Shown here piece by piece: positions 52,017-62,159 of a DNA stretch of 64,000 nt (the first letter of the stretch is position 1; each line of letters starts with the position of its first letter). A model generated the notes under the pieces. The model saw nothing but the letters and a program-made list of their open reading frames with translations, had not been told where the DNA came from and did not search any database. The stretch is from Planctomycetota bacterium (GTDB taxonomy: Bacteria; Planctomycetota; B15-G4; SIAN01): the NCBI GenBank assembly GCA_016795285.1, contig JAEUIC010000036.1, positions 84,190 to 148,189 of the forward strand, given 5' to 3'. Both the position numbers and the translations under genes were made by a program.

Positions 52017-55000
52017 ACCGTCCCCCGCTCCATGAGTTGGCCCGCCAGCGCATCGTCCTCTTCGACGGCGGCATGGGCACCGCGCTGATGCAGCGGAAGC
52101 TCCCGCTCGCCGACTACCTCGATTGCGAGAACTGCTCCGAGACGGTGAACCTCGCCCGTCCCGACGTGGTCGAGGAGATCCACCGCTCCTTCTTCGCGGC
52201 GGGCTGCGACGCGGTCGAGACCAACACCTTCGGCGCCAACGAGGTGGTGCTGGCCGAGTTCGACCTCGCCGCGCGCACGCGCGAGATCAACCGCATCGCC
52301 GCGCAGATCGCCCGCAAGGCGGCGGCGGCGTTCGAGACCAAGGAGCGGCCGCGCTACGTGGTCGGCTCGATCGGCCCCGGCACGCGGCTCCCCTCGCTCG
52401 GCCACACGACCTTCGCGGTGCTGGAGAAGAGCTACCACGAGCAGGCGCAGGGGCTCCTCGACGGCGGCGTCGACGCGCTGCTGATCGAGACGTGCCAGGA
52501 CATCCTGCAGACCAAGGCGGCGCTCTGCGGCGTGCTGTCGGCGCAGGAAGCGCGCGGCGTGAAACTGCCGCTCATGGTGCAGCTCACCATGGAGACGACC
52601 GGCACGATGCTGGTCGGCACCGAGCTCGCCGCCGCGCTCGTGGCGCTCGAGCCCTACCCGATCGACGTGCTCGGGCTCAACTGCGCGACCGGCCCGCAGG
52701 AGATGGGCGAGCACGTCGCCTACCTCTGCCGCCACGCGCCGATGATCGTCTCCTGCCAGCCGAACGCCGGCCTGCCGCAGATGGTCGACGGCCAGCCCCA
52801 CTACCCGTTGAAGCCGGCCGACCTCGCCCGCTGGCTCGAGCGGTTCGTGCGCGAGGACGGCGTGCGCATCGTCGGCGGCTGCTGCGGCACGACGCCGGAG
52901 CACCTCGCCGCGGTCGCGAAGGCGTGCGCGAGCCTGACGCCGGCCGCGCAGTCGCCCACCTGGGTGCCCTCGCTCTCGAGCCTCTACGGCGCGGTGACGG
53001 TGCGCCAGGATTCGAGCTTCCTGATCATCGGCGAGCGGACCAACGCCAACGGCAGCAAGCAGTTCAAGAAGCTGCTCGAGAAGGGCGACCTCGACGGCAT
53101 GGTCGCGATGGGCCGCGAGCAGCTCGCCGAAGGGGCGCACGTCGTCGACCTCTGCACCGCCTACGTCGGGCGCGACGAGGTGGCCGACATGTGCGCGGCG
53201 GTGAAGCGCTTCTCGACGCAGGTCGCCGCGCCGCTCTCGATCGACTCGACCGAGGCGCCGGTGCTCGAGGCGGCGCTCGCCCTCCACGGCGGGCGCTGCC
53301 TGATCAACTCGATCCACATGGAGGATGGCGAGGAGCGCATGGCCCGCGTCCTGCCGCTCGCGAAGAAGTTCGGCGCGGCGGTGGTGGCGCTCACCATCGA
53401 CGAGAAGGGGATGGCGAAGGAGCGCGACGAGAAGGTCGCCGTCGCCGAGCGGATCGTCGGGCTGGCCTGCCGCAAATGGGGCCTGCGGCGCGGCGACATC
53501 CTCATCGACCCGCTCACCTTCACCATCTGCACCGGCAACGAGGACGACCGCAAGCTCGGCCTCTGGACCCTCGAGGGGATCGAGCAGATCAAGCAGCGGA
53601 TGCCCGAGTGCCACACGCTGCTCGGCCTCTCGAACATCTCGTTCGGGCTGAAGCCCCCCGCGCGCCACGTGCTGAACTCGGTGTTCCTCCACCACGCGCG
53701 GCTGCGCGGCCTCGACGCGGCGATCGTCCACGCGGCGAAGATCAAGCCGCTCTATCAGATCCCCGAGCAGCAGCGCCAGGTCGCCGAGGACCTGATCTTC
53801 GACCGCCGCCGCCCGAGCTACGACCCGCTGCAGGAGCTGATCGGGCTGTTCGAGGACGTCGTCGAGGAGAGGGCGGCGCGGCCGGCGGCGCGCAGCATCG
53901 AGGAGCGCCTGAAGGAGCGCATCGTGCGCGGCGAGAAGCCGGGGCTCGAGGCCGACCTCGACCTCGCGCTCGAGCGCTACGCCCCGCTGTCGATCATCAA
54001 CGACCTGCTGCTCGACGGCATGAAGACGGTCGGCGAGCTGTTCGCCAGCGGCGAGATGCAGCTCCCGTTCGTGCTGCAGTCGGCCGAGACGATGAAGGCG
54101 GCGGTCGCCTTCCTCGAGCCGAAGATGGAGCGGAAGAGCGGCGACAGCAAGGGGCGCATCGTGCTGGCCACGGTGCGCGGCGACGTCCACGACATCGGCA
54201 AGAACCTCGTCGACATCATCTTGAGCAACAACGGCTTCACGATCGTGAACCTCGGCATCAAGCAGCCGCTCTCCGCGATGCTCGAGGCGGCGCGCACCCA
54301 CGACGCCCACGCGATCGGCATGTCGGGGCTCCTGGTCAAGTCGACCGTCGTGATGAAGGAGAACCTCGAGGAGATGAACCGGCTCGGCATCGCGCTGCCA
54401 GTGGTGCTCGGCGGCGCCGCGTTGACGCGCAGCTACGTCGAGCGCGACCTGCGCGCGATCTACAAGGGGCCGCTCCACTACGCGCGCGACGCCTTCGAGG
54501 GGCTCGACCTCGCCGGCAAGATCTGCGGCGCGGCGAATGCGGCGAGCGCCGCGGAGCAGGCTGCGCCGCCCCACGGCGCGGCGCTGCACGGAGCGGCAGC
54601 GGCGAGCGCCGCGAGTGGCGCAACGGCCTCCGGCGCCACCCGCGAGGACGAGCGGCGCGATGCGACGGCCGCGGCCGAAGCGGCGAGCGCCGGCCTCGCG
54701 CCGGTCGAGCTGCCGCGCACCTTCTCGCTGCGCGAGCGGCCGATCTCGTGGGACGAGAGCCAGGTGCCGCCCGCCGCGCTCGCGACGGTGGCGGTGCCCG
54801 ACGTGCCGTTCTTCGGCACGCGCGTGGTCGAGAAGATCCCGCTCCAGTCGCTCGTCCCGCTGCTGAACGAGCGGCTCCTCTTCCAGTTCCAGTGGGGCTT
54901 CAAGCGCGGCGCCCACAGCGAGGCGGAGTGGAAGGCGCAGATGGAGGAGCACGCGCGCCCCGCCTACCTCGAGCTGCTGAAGCGCTGCGCGCAGGAGGAG

Positions 55001-55585
55001 ATCCTGCAGCCGAAGGCGATCTACGGCCTCTTCCCGTGCCAGAGCGTCGGCGAGACGGTGATCGTCTACGACGAGACGGCGACGCGCGAAGTGGCGCGCA
55101 TGTACTTCCCGCGCCAGGTGCGCGGCGCGCGGCGCTGCATCGCCGACTTCTTCCGCTCGCAGGAGTCGGGCGAGATGGACGTGATCGGCATCCAGCTGGT
55201 CACCGTCGGGCAGCGCGCGAGCGACATCGCGCGCACCTGGTTCCGCGCCAACCGCTACCGCGACTACCTCTACCTGCACGGCCTCTCGGTCGAGATGGCG
55301 GAGGCGTTGGCCGAGTACATCCACCGGCAGATCCGCAGCGACCTCGGCATCGCCGGCGACGACGCGCGCGACCTGGGCGCGCTGCTGCGCCAGGGCTACC
55401 GCGGCTCGCGCTACAGCTTCGGCTACCCCGCCTGCCCCGACCTCTCGATGCAGGCGGTGCTGAACCGGCTGCTCGGCGCGGAGCGGATCGGCGTGACGCT
55501 GAGCGAGGAGTTCCAGCTCGACCCGGAGCAGAGCACCTCGGCGATCGTGGTGCACCACTCCCAGGCGAAGTACTTCGCGGTTTGA
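52013..55585 (+). CDS. metH: Cobalamin-dependent methionine synthase
   Basis: This 1190-residue, multidomain enzyme transfers the methyl group of methyltetrahydrofolate to homocysteine through cobalamin. The homocysteine domain (1-310) has its zinc ligands in LNCATGP (about 222) and GGCCGTTPEH (about 288-289). The pterin domain follows (FLIIGERTNANGSKQFKK, 330-600), then the B12 cap and B12 domain with RGDVHDIGKN at about 721, where His is the lower ligand. An Ala-rich linker (about 840-900) leads to the reactivation domain (900-1190) with GYPACPD near 1137. All modules are present, so it is a complete MetH that needs cobalamin. It is coupled to the ArsR-methyltransferase gene. Confidence 0.97.
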   Translation: MNRPPLHELARQRIVLFDGGMGTALMQRKLPLADYLDCENCSETVNLARPDVVEEIHRSFFAAGCDAVETNTFGANEVVLAEFDLAARTREINRIAAQIARKAAAAFETKERPRYVVGSIGPGTRLPSLGHTTFAVLEKSYHEQAQGLLDGGVDALLIETCQDILQTKAALCGVLSAQEARGVKLPLMVQLTMETTGTMLVGTELAAALVALEPYPIDVLGLNCATGPQEMGEHVAYLCRHAPMIVSCQPNAGLPQMVDGQPHYPLKPADLARWLERFVREDGVRIVGGCCGTTPEHLAAVAKACASLTPAAQSPTWVPSLSSLYGAVTVRQDSSFLIIGERTNANGSKQFKKLLEKGDLDGMVAMGREQLAEGAHVVDLCTAYVGRDEVADMCAAVKRFSTQVAAPLSIDSTEAPVLEAALALHGGRCLINSIHMEDGEERMARVLPLAKKFGAAVVALTIDEKGMAKERDEKVAVAERIVGLACRKWGLRRGDILIDPLTFTICTGNEDDRKLGLWTLEGIEQIKQRMPECHTLLGLSNISFGLKPPARHVLNSVFLHHARLRGLDAAIVHAAKIKPLYQIPEQQRQVAEDLIFDRRRPSYDPLQELIGLFEDVVEERAARPAARSIEERLKERIVRGEKPGLEADLDLALERYAPLSIINDLLLDGMKTVGELFASGEMQLPFVLQSAETMKAAVAFLEPKMERKSGDSKGRIVLATVRGDVHDIGKNLVDIILSNNGFTIVNLGIKQPLSAMLEAARTHDAHAIGMSGLLVKSTVVMKENLEEMNRLGIALPVVLGGAALTRSYVERDLRAIYKGPLHYARDAFEGLDLAGKICGAANAASAAEQAAPPHGAALHGAAAASAASGATASGATREDERRDATAAAEAASAGLAPVELPRTFSLRERPISWDESQVPPAALATVAVPDVPFFGTRVVEKIPLQSLVPLLNERLLFQFQWGFKRGAHSEAEWKAQMEEHARPAYLELLKRCAQEEILQPKAIYGLFPCQSVGETVIVYDETATREVARMYFPRQVRGARRCIADFFRSQESGEMDVIGIQLVTVGQRASDIARTWFRANRYRDYLYLHGLSVEMAEALAEYIHRQIRSDLGIAGDDARDLGALLRQGYRGSRYSFGYPACPDLSMQAVLNRLLGAERIGVTLSEEFQLDPEQSTSAIVVHHSQAKYFAV

Positions 55586-55620
55586 AGCCGACGGGGGCTG
55601 CTGCCCCCGCGGCTCAAACC
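55579..55620 (+). terminator. Hairpin at the metH stop
   Basis: GGTTTGA-GCCG-CGGGGGC pairs with GCCCCCG-CGGC-TCAAACC over an 18-bp stem with two bulged A residues and a TGCT loop. The stem includes the metH stop codon. No T-run follows. It is a probable terminator or mRNA 3' stabiliser, and would partly isolate metH from the methyltransferase gene downstream. Confidence 0.6.
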
Positions 55621-55675
55621 GTCGAAGCCGAGACCGCGCGGCGCGCGGGGACGACGCGCTAAGGTGCGCGGCCCT

Positions 55676-56470
55676 ATGGCGAAGCATGAAGCGATCGACT
55701 GGTACGACACGCCGCTGCTCTACGACATCGTGTTCGAGGAGGACACGAAGAAGGAGGGCGACTTCCTCGAGCAGGCGTTCGAGCGGTTCGGGCGGGTCGC
55801 GAAGAAGCGCTCGCCGCGGCGCGTCCTCGAGCCGGCGTGCGGCAGCGGGCGGCTGATCGTCGAGATGGCGCGGCGCGGCTGGCAGGCGACCGGCTTCGAC
55901 CTCTCCCAGCCGATGCTCGACTTCGCGGAGAAGCGGCTCGCCGAGGCGAAGCTCGACGCCACGCTCAAGGTGGCGCGCATGGAGTCGTTCTCCTTCCGCG
56001 AGAAGTTCGAGCTCGCCCACTGCTTCGTCTCGACCTTCAAGTACCTGCTCGACGAGGAGTCGGCGCGCGGCCACCTCCAGTCGGTCGCCGACGCGCTGCT
56101 GCCGGGCGGCCTCTACCTGCTCGGCTTCCACCTCACCGACTACGACTGGGACGCCTGCCAGCACGAGCGCTGGGTCGGGCAGCGCGACGGCGTGAAGGTC
56201 GTCTGCAACATCCGCAGCTGGCCCCCCGAAGCGCGCAAGCGCCGGGAGAAGGTGCGCTCGCGCATGACCGTCACGCAGGACGGCAAGGTGCGCCACACCG
56301 AGACGGAATGGTGGTTCCGCACCTACGACGCCGCGCAGGCGAGGAAGCTCCTGCGCAGCGTCCCGTCGCTCGAGCACGTGGCGACCTACGACTTCTGCTA
56401 CGACTGGACGACGCCGCGCGACCTCGACGACCGGCAGCTCGACACGCTGCTGATCCTGCGCAAGCGGTAG
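55676..56470 (+). CDS. Class I SAM-dependent methyltransferase
   Basis: This 264-residue protein has motif I VLEPACGSGRLIVEMARRGW (about residues 45-64), FDLSQPMLDFAEKRL and the post-motif LPGGLYLLGFHLTDY. The C-terminal half is beta-rich (VVCNIRSWPPEARKRREKVRSRM) and not recognised. The ATG at 55676 was preferred; a GTG 12 bp upstream with AAGG is an alternative. The substrate is unknown. It follows metH by 90 bp, with a strong hairpin between, so the co-transcription is uncertain. Confidence 0.82.
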   Translation: MAKHEAIDWYDTPLLYDIVFEEDTKKEGDFLEQAFERFGRVAKKRSPRRVLEPACGSGRLIVEMARRGWQATGFDLSQPMLDFAEKRLAEAKLDATLKVARMESFSFREKFELAHCFVSTFKYLLDEESARGHLQSVADALLPGGLYLLGFHLTDYDWDACQHERWVGQRDGVKVVCNIRSWPPEARKRREKVRSRMTVTQDGKVRHTETEWWFRTYDAAQARKLLRSVPSLEHVATYDFCYDWTTPRDLDDRQLDTLLILRKR

Positions 56471-56503
56471 CGCCGGCGCGTCGCGCGGCGCGCTCGCGAG
56501 GGG

Positions 56504-57982
<1,479 letters not shown>

Positions 57983-58160
57983 CGCCATCCTCCCGTTCGC
58001 CGGGCGGGGAGCGTAGCGGAGGGCACCCGAAACACTTCGCGCCGGCCATCGGGCGAACCCGAGGACCGGCGCGAAGTCGATCGCGGAATTTGCGATCACC
58101 GCGGGCGGGGTGCGGGGTGAGCCGCTCCCCGCCCGGGGATCCGATGCATCGTGCGAAGTA

Positions 58161-59909
58161 CTAGTAGTAGCCGGGGTAGCCCTGGGCCTCGAAGCCCTGC
58201 TCGATATCGACCGAGTTCGGGGTGCCGTCGTCGATGTTGCCGTTGTTGTCGTCGAGCGTCAGGATCTGCGTCTCGTTCGTGTCGCAGATCGTCTTGGCGT
58301 TGTACGCGACGTACCACGCGTGGAAGAGCGTGTCGGCGATCAGGTCGCCGGCCGCATCGCCGAGCGAGTTGTTGAGCTCGACGCGCACCTTCCAGAACGC
58401 GCCCATCAGCACTTCGCCGTCGGCGTGCACTTCGCCGTAGCAACCGGCGCCGCAGCTGCCGCAGTAGGGGCGCGTGTTGTTGCCGTTGCGGATGTCGCCG
58501 CCGCCGGTGAAGAAGTCATCGCCGACGATCGGGTCGTCGTAGATGTACATCGCCCACACGTCGGCCGTGCCCTCGCCGAAGCCGTCGGCGCCGTTGTTCG
58601 AGCCGTACTTGTCGTTGGCCCAGTGGCCGGTCTCGTGCGCGACGACGGTCGAGTAGCAGGTGTTGTTGCAGCCGCCGCCCTTGCGGTAGTAGTTGGTCGA
58701 GCTGCCGTTGTAGTAGGCGTTGCAGCTCGAGTTCTGGTTGACGTTCAGCTTCTGCTTGAAGTCCATCTTGGTGTCGGTCGGGTCGAGCGTCTTGACCCAC
58801 TCGCGGAAGATGACGGCGTGGCGCTGCGCGTTCATCTCGGCGGTGTTGTACTCGGTCTCGCTCTGGTTCAGGCCCGTGTAGTGCATGACGCCCGGGGTGG
58901 CCGAGGCGCTCTTGGTGAAGTCGGCGCCGCCCTGGTCATCGACCTGCGCGTAGGTCGACGTCGAACCGAAGGCCCAGGTGATCGTCTGGACCGACGAGCC
59001 GCCGTAGGTGATGGTCCAGAGGCCCGCCATGTCGGTGTCGGTGTTGCCGACCGCCGAGTTGACGTCGCCGCGACCGAGCAGGAAGCGCTGCACCGGGTTG
59101 CTGGCGGTGTCGGGCTTGGTGCCCGGCGTCGCCCACTGGCGCGTCTCGCCCTTCAGGTCGGTGAAGGTGTGGATCATGTTCTCGCGCGCGAGGATCGAGC
59201 CGTCCTTCGCGTCGACGAAGATCTTCTCGTGGACCGGGAGGCCGCGGCCGGCATCGAAGCCGCCGTCGAGCTCGACCAGCCACGCGAGGCGGCCACCGTT
59301 GCCGAGGCCGGCGCGGACGATCATGAACTCGATGCCGACGACGCGCGCCGGACGAGCGAACTCGTTCATGGCGCGCATCTGGGCGACGTCCTCGCCGATG
59401 GTCGGCGTGACGTCGATCTCGCCGGCGTTGGCGACGCTGTTGTTCTCGATGCCGATGATCGCGCCGTCGGAGTTGAAGAGCACGCAGAGGCTGCCGCCCT
59501 TGACCGCGATGCCATCGACCCACTGCGTGAAGACGACGGCCGTCTTGTCGGTGGTGCCGATGCGCGAGAGCGCGAGGTGGCGGACTTCGTCGGTCACGAG
59601 CGTCGAGGAGTCGCCGCCGAAGAGGCCGGGGAAGGCGTCGACGAAGCGACGCGCGGCCGCCTCATAGTCGGCGTCGCTCTGCGGCACGCCGAACAGACGG
59701 ATCGGCTTGCCGAAGATGAAGGTCGGGAAGCCGCTCTCGAAATCCCAGTTGGCGCGCAGGCCGGGGACCTCGTGGCGCAGCATCGAGAACGCGGCATCGG
59801 CATCGCTCGCCGAGTACTCGCCCCCGAACGCCAGCCCCGACGAACCGAGCGCGAGAGCGCATGCCAGTCCGCGCCGCCATGAATGACGCCCGTCACCCTG
59901 TCGAGTCAT
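58161..59909 (-). CDS. Secreted gluzincin-type zinc metalloprotease
   Basis: This 582-residue exported protein has a signal peptide (residues 1-30, SWRRGLACALALGSSGLAFG). A propeptide region (about 40-220) includes the FTP-like FTQWVDGIAVKGGSLCVLFNSDGAIIG. The catalytic domain has VVAHETGHWAND with H425, E426 and H429, and GFGEGTADVWA with the third ligand E446. The C-terminus ends DNNGNIDDGTPNSVDIEQGF. This is most like the M36/fungalysin-type or M4-like secreted proteases of planctomycetes and myxobacteria. AAGGA lies 7 bp before the ATG. Asn and Gly are unusually common for this GC-rich genome. Confidence 0.82.
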   Translation of the reverse strand: MTRQGDGRHSWRRGLACALALGSSGLAFGGEYSASDADAAFSMLRHEVPGLRANWDFESGFPTFIFGKPIRLFGVPQSDADYEAAARRFVDAFPGLFGGDSSTLVTDEVRHLALSRIGTTDKTAVVFTQWVDGIAVKGGSLCVLFNSDGAIIGIENNSVANAGEIDVTPTIGEDVAQMRAMNEFARPARVVGIEFMIVRAGLGNGGRLAWLVELDGGFDAGRGLPVHEKIFVDAKDGSILARENMIHTFTDLKGETRQWATPGTKPDTASNPVQRFLLGRGDVNSAVGNTDTDMAGLWTITYGGSSVQTITWAFGSTSTYAQVDDQGGADFTKSASATPGVMHYTGLNQSETEYNTAEMNAQRHAVIFREWVKTLDPTDTKMDFKQKLNVNQNSSCNAYYNGSSTNYYRKGGGCNNTCYSTVVAHETGHWANDKYGSNNGADGFGEGTADVWAMYIYDDPIVGDDFFTGGGDIRNGNNTRPYCGSCGAGCYGEVHADGEVLMGAFWKVRVELNNSLGDAAGDLIADTLFHAWYVAYNAKTICDTNETQILTLDDNNGNIDDGTPNSVDIEQGFEAQGYPGYY

Positions 59910-60259
59910 TTGCTGATCCTTGTGGTGAACCTGACAAGCCGCCACCGCCGAGCCTCGCACCAGCGAGGAAAGACTCGACGACGACGCGCCACTGAAACGC
60001 GATCGCCTGGACTTCCTTCGCGTCACCCCCGAATGGCGCTCGCTGCAGCCTCGAACAACGTTGCCTCGAGCAGCTGCGTCGAGCACCTTCGATCGCGCCA
60101 AGCCGCGTCGCATGGTAGGAGCGACTTCCGATCGCGCCAGCCCCGCCACGAATGGGACGAGACGGCGATGGAGCCGCTAGAACCCCGCACAACACGGCTT
60201 GGGTGTGCGTGCGACGCTCGCCCGGGGCGCGCCGGTTCGAATTAATTTCGGAGCCCTCG
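59910..60259. other. Intergenic region, protease to polyferredoxin
   Basis: This 350-bp region is divergent between the protease gene and the ferredoxin gene. It holds no coding frame. The only AT-rich patch is AATTAATTTCGGAG just before the ferredoxin ATG, which supplies its ribosome-binding site. Promoters of both genes should be here but I could not assign hexamers with confidence. Confidence 0.4.
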
Positions 60260-60904
60260 ATGGCGACCGCGGAAAACCCCGCACCCTCCCCCCGCCGTCG
60301 CTTCTTTCGCGCGGGGTTGAAGGCGCTGTTCGAGGGGGTCGAGCACGCCTCGGCGTCGCTCCACGACGTGCTGCCCCGCGCCAAGCGGGCGCTCGCCGGG
60401 GTCCCGACGCGCGCCAGCGAGTCGCTGCTGCGTCCGCCCGGCGCGCTCGCCGAAGCGACCTTCGCCACGACGTGCCAGCGGAGCGGCGAGTGCATCGCCG
60501 CCTGCCCGGTCCATGCGCTGCGACCGCTGCGCTCGTCCGACCCGCTGCGCGACGCCACCCCCTACCTCGTCCCGAGCCAGCGCGCCTGCGTCGTCTGCGA
60601 GGACCTCGCCTGCATGAAGGCGTGCCCGAGCGGCGCGCTCACCTTGGTGCCGAAGGAGGCGATCCGCATCGGCCTCGCCGAGGTGCATCACGGCGACTGC
60701 CGCCGCAGCTTCGGCGAGCCGTGCCGCGAGTGCGTCGATCGCTGCCCGCTCGGCAGCGCCGCGATCGGGCTCGACGAGCGCGGCCGCGTGGAGGTGCGCC
60801 AGCCGGGCTGCATCGGCTGCGGCGTCTGCGAGTACTACTGCCCGACGGCGCCGCGCGCGATCACGATCCAGCCTTGGCCGGCGGCTCCGCTCCCAACCCG
60901 ATGA
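60260..60904 (+). CDS. Polyferredoxin-like 4Fe-4S protein (NapG/MauM-like)
   Basis: This 214-residue iron-sulfur protein has four cysteine clusters: CQRSGECIAACPVHAL, CVVCEDLACMKACPSGAL, CRRSFGEPCRECVDRCPLGS and CIGCGVCEYYCPTAPRAI. This 4 x [4Fe-4S] arrangement is that of the NapG/MauM-type periplasmic or membrane-side ferredoxins. The N-terminus has a Tat-like RRRFFRAGLKALFE, but the following segment is only weakly hydrophobic. CGGAG lies 7 bp before the ATG. It may pass electrons to a quinol-linked system; no partner lies in the window. Its 3' end overlaps the lipoprotein gene on the other strand by 44 bp. Confidence 0.82.
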   Translation: MATAENPAPSPRRRFFRAGLKALFEGVEHASASLHDVLPRAKRALAGVPTRASESLLRPPGALAEATFATTCQRSGECIAACPVHALRPLRSSDPLRDATPYLVPSQRACVVCEDLACMKACPSGALTLVPKEAIRIGLAEVHHGDCRRSFGEPCRECVDRCPLGSAAIGLDERGRVEVRQPGCIGCGVCEYYCPTAPRAITIQPWPAAPLPTR

Positions 60905-61832
60905 GCGTGCACGCGAGCGGCGCGCGCAACGCATCGCGCTGCTCGAGCGGCGTCGTCCGCAGCGCCTCGATCGCGGCGAAGAAGGCGGGCGCCGCCTCTT
61001 CGCGCGTGTAGGTCACCAACGCGAGGCGCGCGCCCGCAGCCTTGGCCGCCTCGTGCAACGCCGGATCGTCGCTGATCCCCGCCACGCAGGCGCTGGCCGC
61101 GAGCCCGGCGCGTTGCGCCGCCTCCACCGCGACGGCGGTGCTGGCCGGATCGCCGCCCACCAGCAGATCGGCCGTCTGCAGGCGCGCCAGCAACGGCAGC
61201 AGCGACGCGAGCGTCTGCTCGACCGTCGCCTCGAGCGGATGGCGGAGTCGCACCTCGATCTTCCCGAAGCGCTGCTCGAGCGCATCGAGCGTGAGCTCGG
61301 CGCGCCGGCGCGACTCGGGCCAGCGCGCATCCTCGATCACGACCACGCGCGGCTCCTTCACGCCATCGGCCGCCAAGCGCGCCGCGACGCGCGTGCCCGC
61401 CTCGCCCGCGAGTTCGCTGCTCGGTGCGCCGACCCACGCGCCGCTGCGGCCATCGCCGCGCAGCGCCAGCAGCAGCGGCACCTCGCGATCGGCCGCGAGT
61501 CGCCGCGCGCGCTGCAGCAGGTCGGGCGCCGACGGGAAGAGGAGGATCGCCTCCACCTTCCGGTCGACGAGCGCCAGCACCGCCGCCTCGGTCGCCGTCG
61601 CCGAGCCGTAGCCCGACCGCACGTCGAGTTCGCGGCCGCGCCGGCGCGCTTCGGCATGGAGGAGCGGTTCGAAGCCCGGCTGCGGCTCGCCGAAGACGAC
61701 GCCGATCCGTGGCAGCGCCTGCGGCGGCGCCATCGGCGCGTCGCCGCCCGCGGTCGCCCCCTCGTCGCCACCGCACGCGAAGAGCGCCAGCGCCAGCAGC
61801 CCCGCCGTCCACCTGCCGCCCCGCCGACTCAT
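60861..61832 (-). CDS. Periplasmic-binding-protein-like lipoprotein
   Basis: This is a 323-residue predicted lipoprotein. The signal peptide ends in the lipobox LFAC at about residue 18-21 (LLALALFACGGD). The mature part follows the type I periplasmic sugar-binding fold (PRIGVVFGEPQPGFEPLLHAEARRRG, VEAILLFPSAPDLLQRAR, ADLLVGGDPASTAVAVEAAQRAG), as in ribose/galactose receptors. No ABC transporter subunits are nearby, so it may be an orphan receptor or a divergent relative. GGGAG precedes the ATG. The first alternative start lies 57 bp upstream and would add non-signal sequence. Confidence 0.72.
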   Translation of the reverse strand: MSRRGGRWTAGLLALALFACGGDEGATAGGDAPMAPPQALPRIGVVFGEPQPGFEPLLHAEARRRGRELDVRSGYGSATATEAAVLALVDRKVEAILLFPSAPDLLQRARRLAADREVPLLLALRGDGRSGAWVGAPSSELAGEAGTRVAARLAADGVKEPRVVVIEDARWPESRRRAELTLDALEQRFGKIEVRLRHPLEATVEQTLASLLPLLARLQTADLLVGGDPASTAVAVEAAQRAGLAASACVAGISDDPALHEAAKAAGARLALVTYTREEAAPAFFAAIEALRTTPLEQRDALRAPLACTLIGLGAEPPAKAGS

Positions 61833-62159
61833 CAAGGGACTCCCGCTCCGTCCACCGCCGTTCGAGCCACTGGTCGGCCGATCATGCAATCCGGCGGCCG
61901 GTGGCGACGCGCCGCTTCTCCCGCCGCGGCCCGCCCCCGCCGCCGAGCGGCGCCCGCCGCCGATGCGCGGAGTCGCGCACCGCGCCCGTCACGCCCCCCT
62001 CGAACGGCCCGGCGGCGGCCCGTTTCGGGTGCGGCACCCGCCGTGCTGGAGTGGTCACGGTTCGGTGGCCCCGGTTCGGTCGATCCGGCTCGACGGTCAC
62101 GGATCGCCGCAGCCCGCGGGTCGTGCATCGCACGACCGCGGCGAAGCGGCAGGCACGCG
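61833..62159. other. Intergenic region before the HEAT-repeat gene
   Basis: This 327-bp divergent region between the binding-protein lipoprotein and the HEAT-repeat gene is very GC-rich and holds no coding frame with recognisable features. I see no clear promoter or RNA structure, though several GGTTCGG-type repeats occur around 62060-62085. Confidence 0.4.

Noticed and set aside
51380..56377. A 1665-codon open frame antisense to metH and its neighbours
   Set aside because: It covers three confidently identified genes on the other strand and has shadow-frame composition (Arg, Ala, Leu, Asp).
60260..60904. The polyferredoxin as the missing nuoI
   Set aside because: NuoI has two CxxCxxCxxxCP clusters and is about 160-180 residues; this protein has four clusters in a NapG/MauM-like arrangement.
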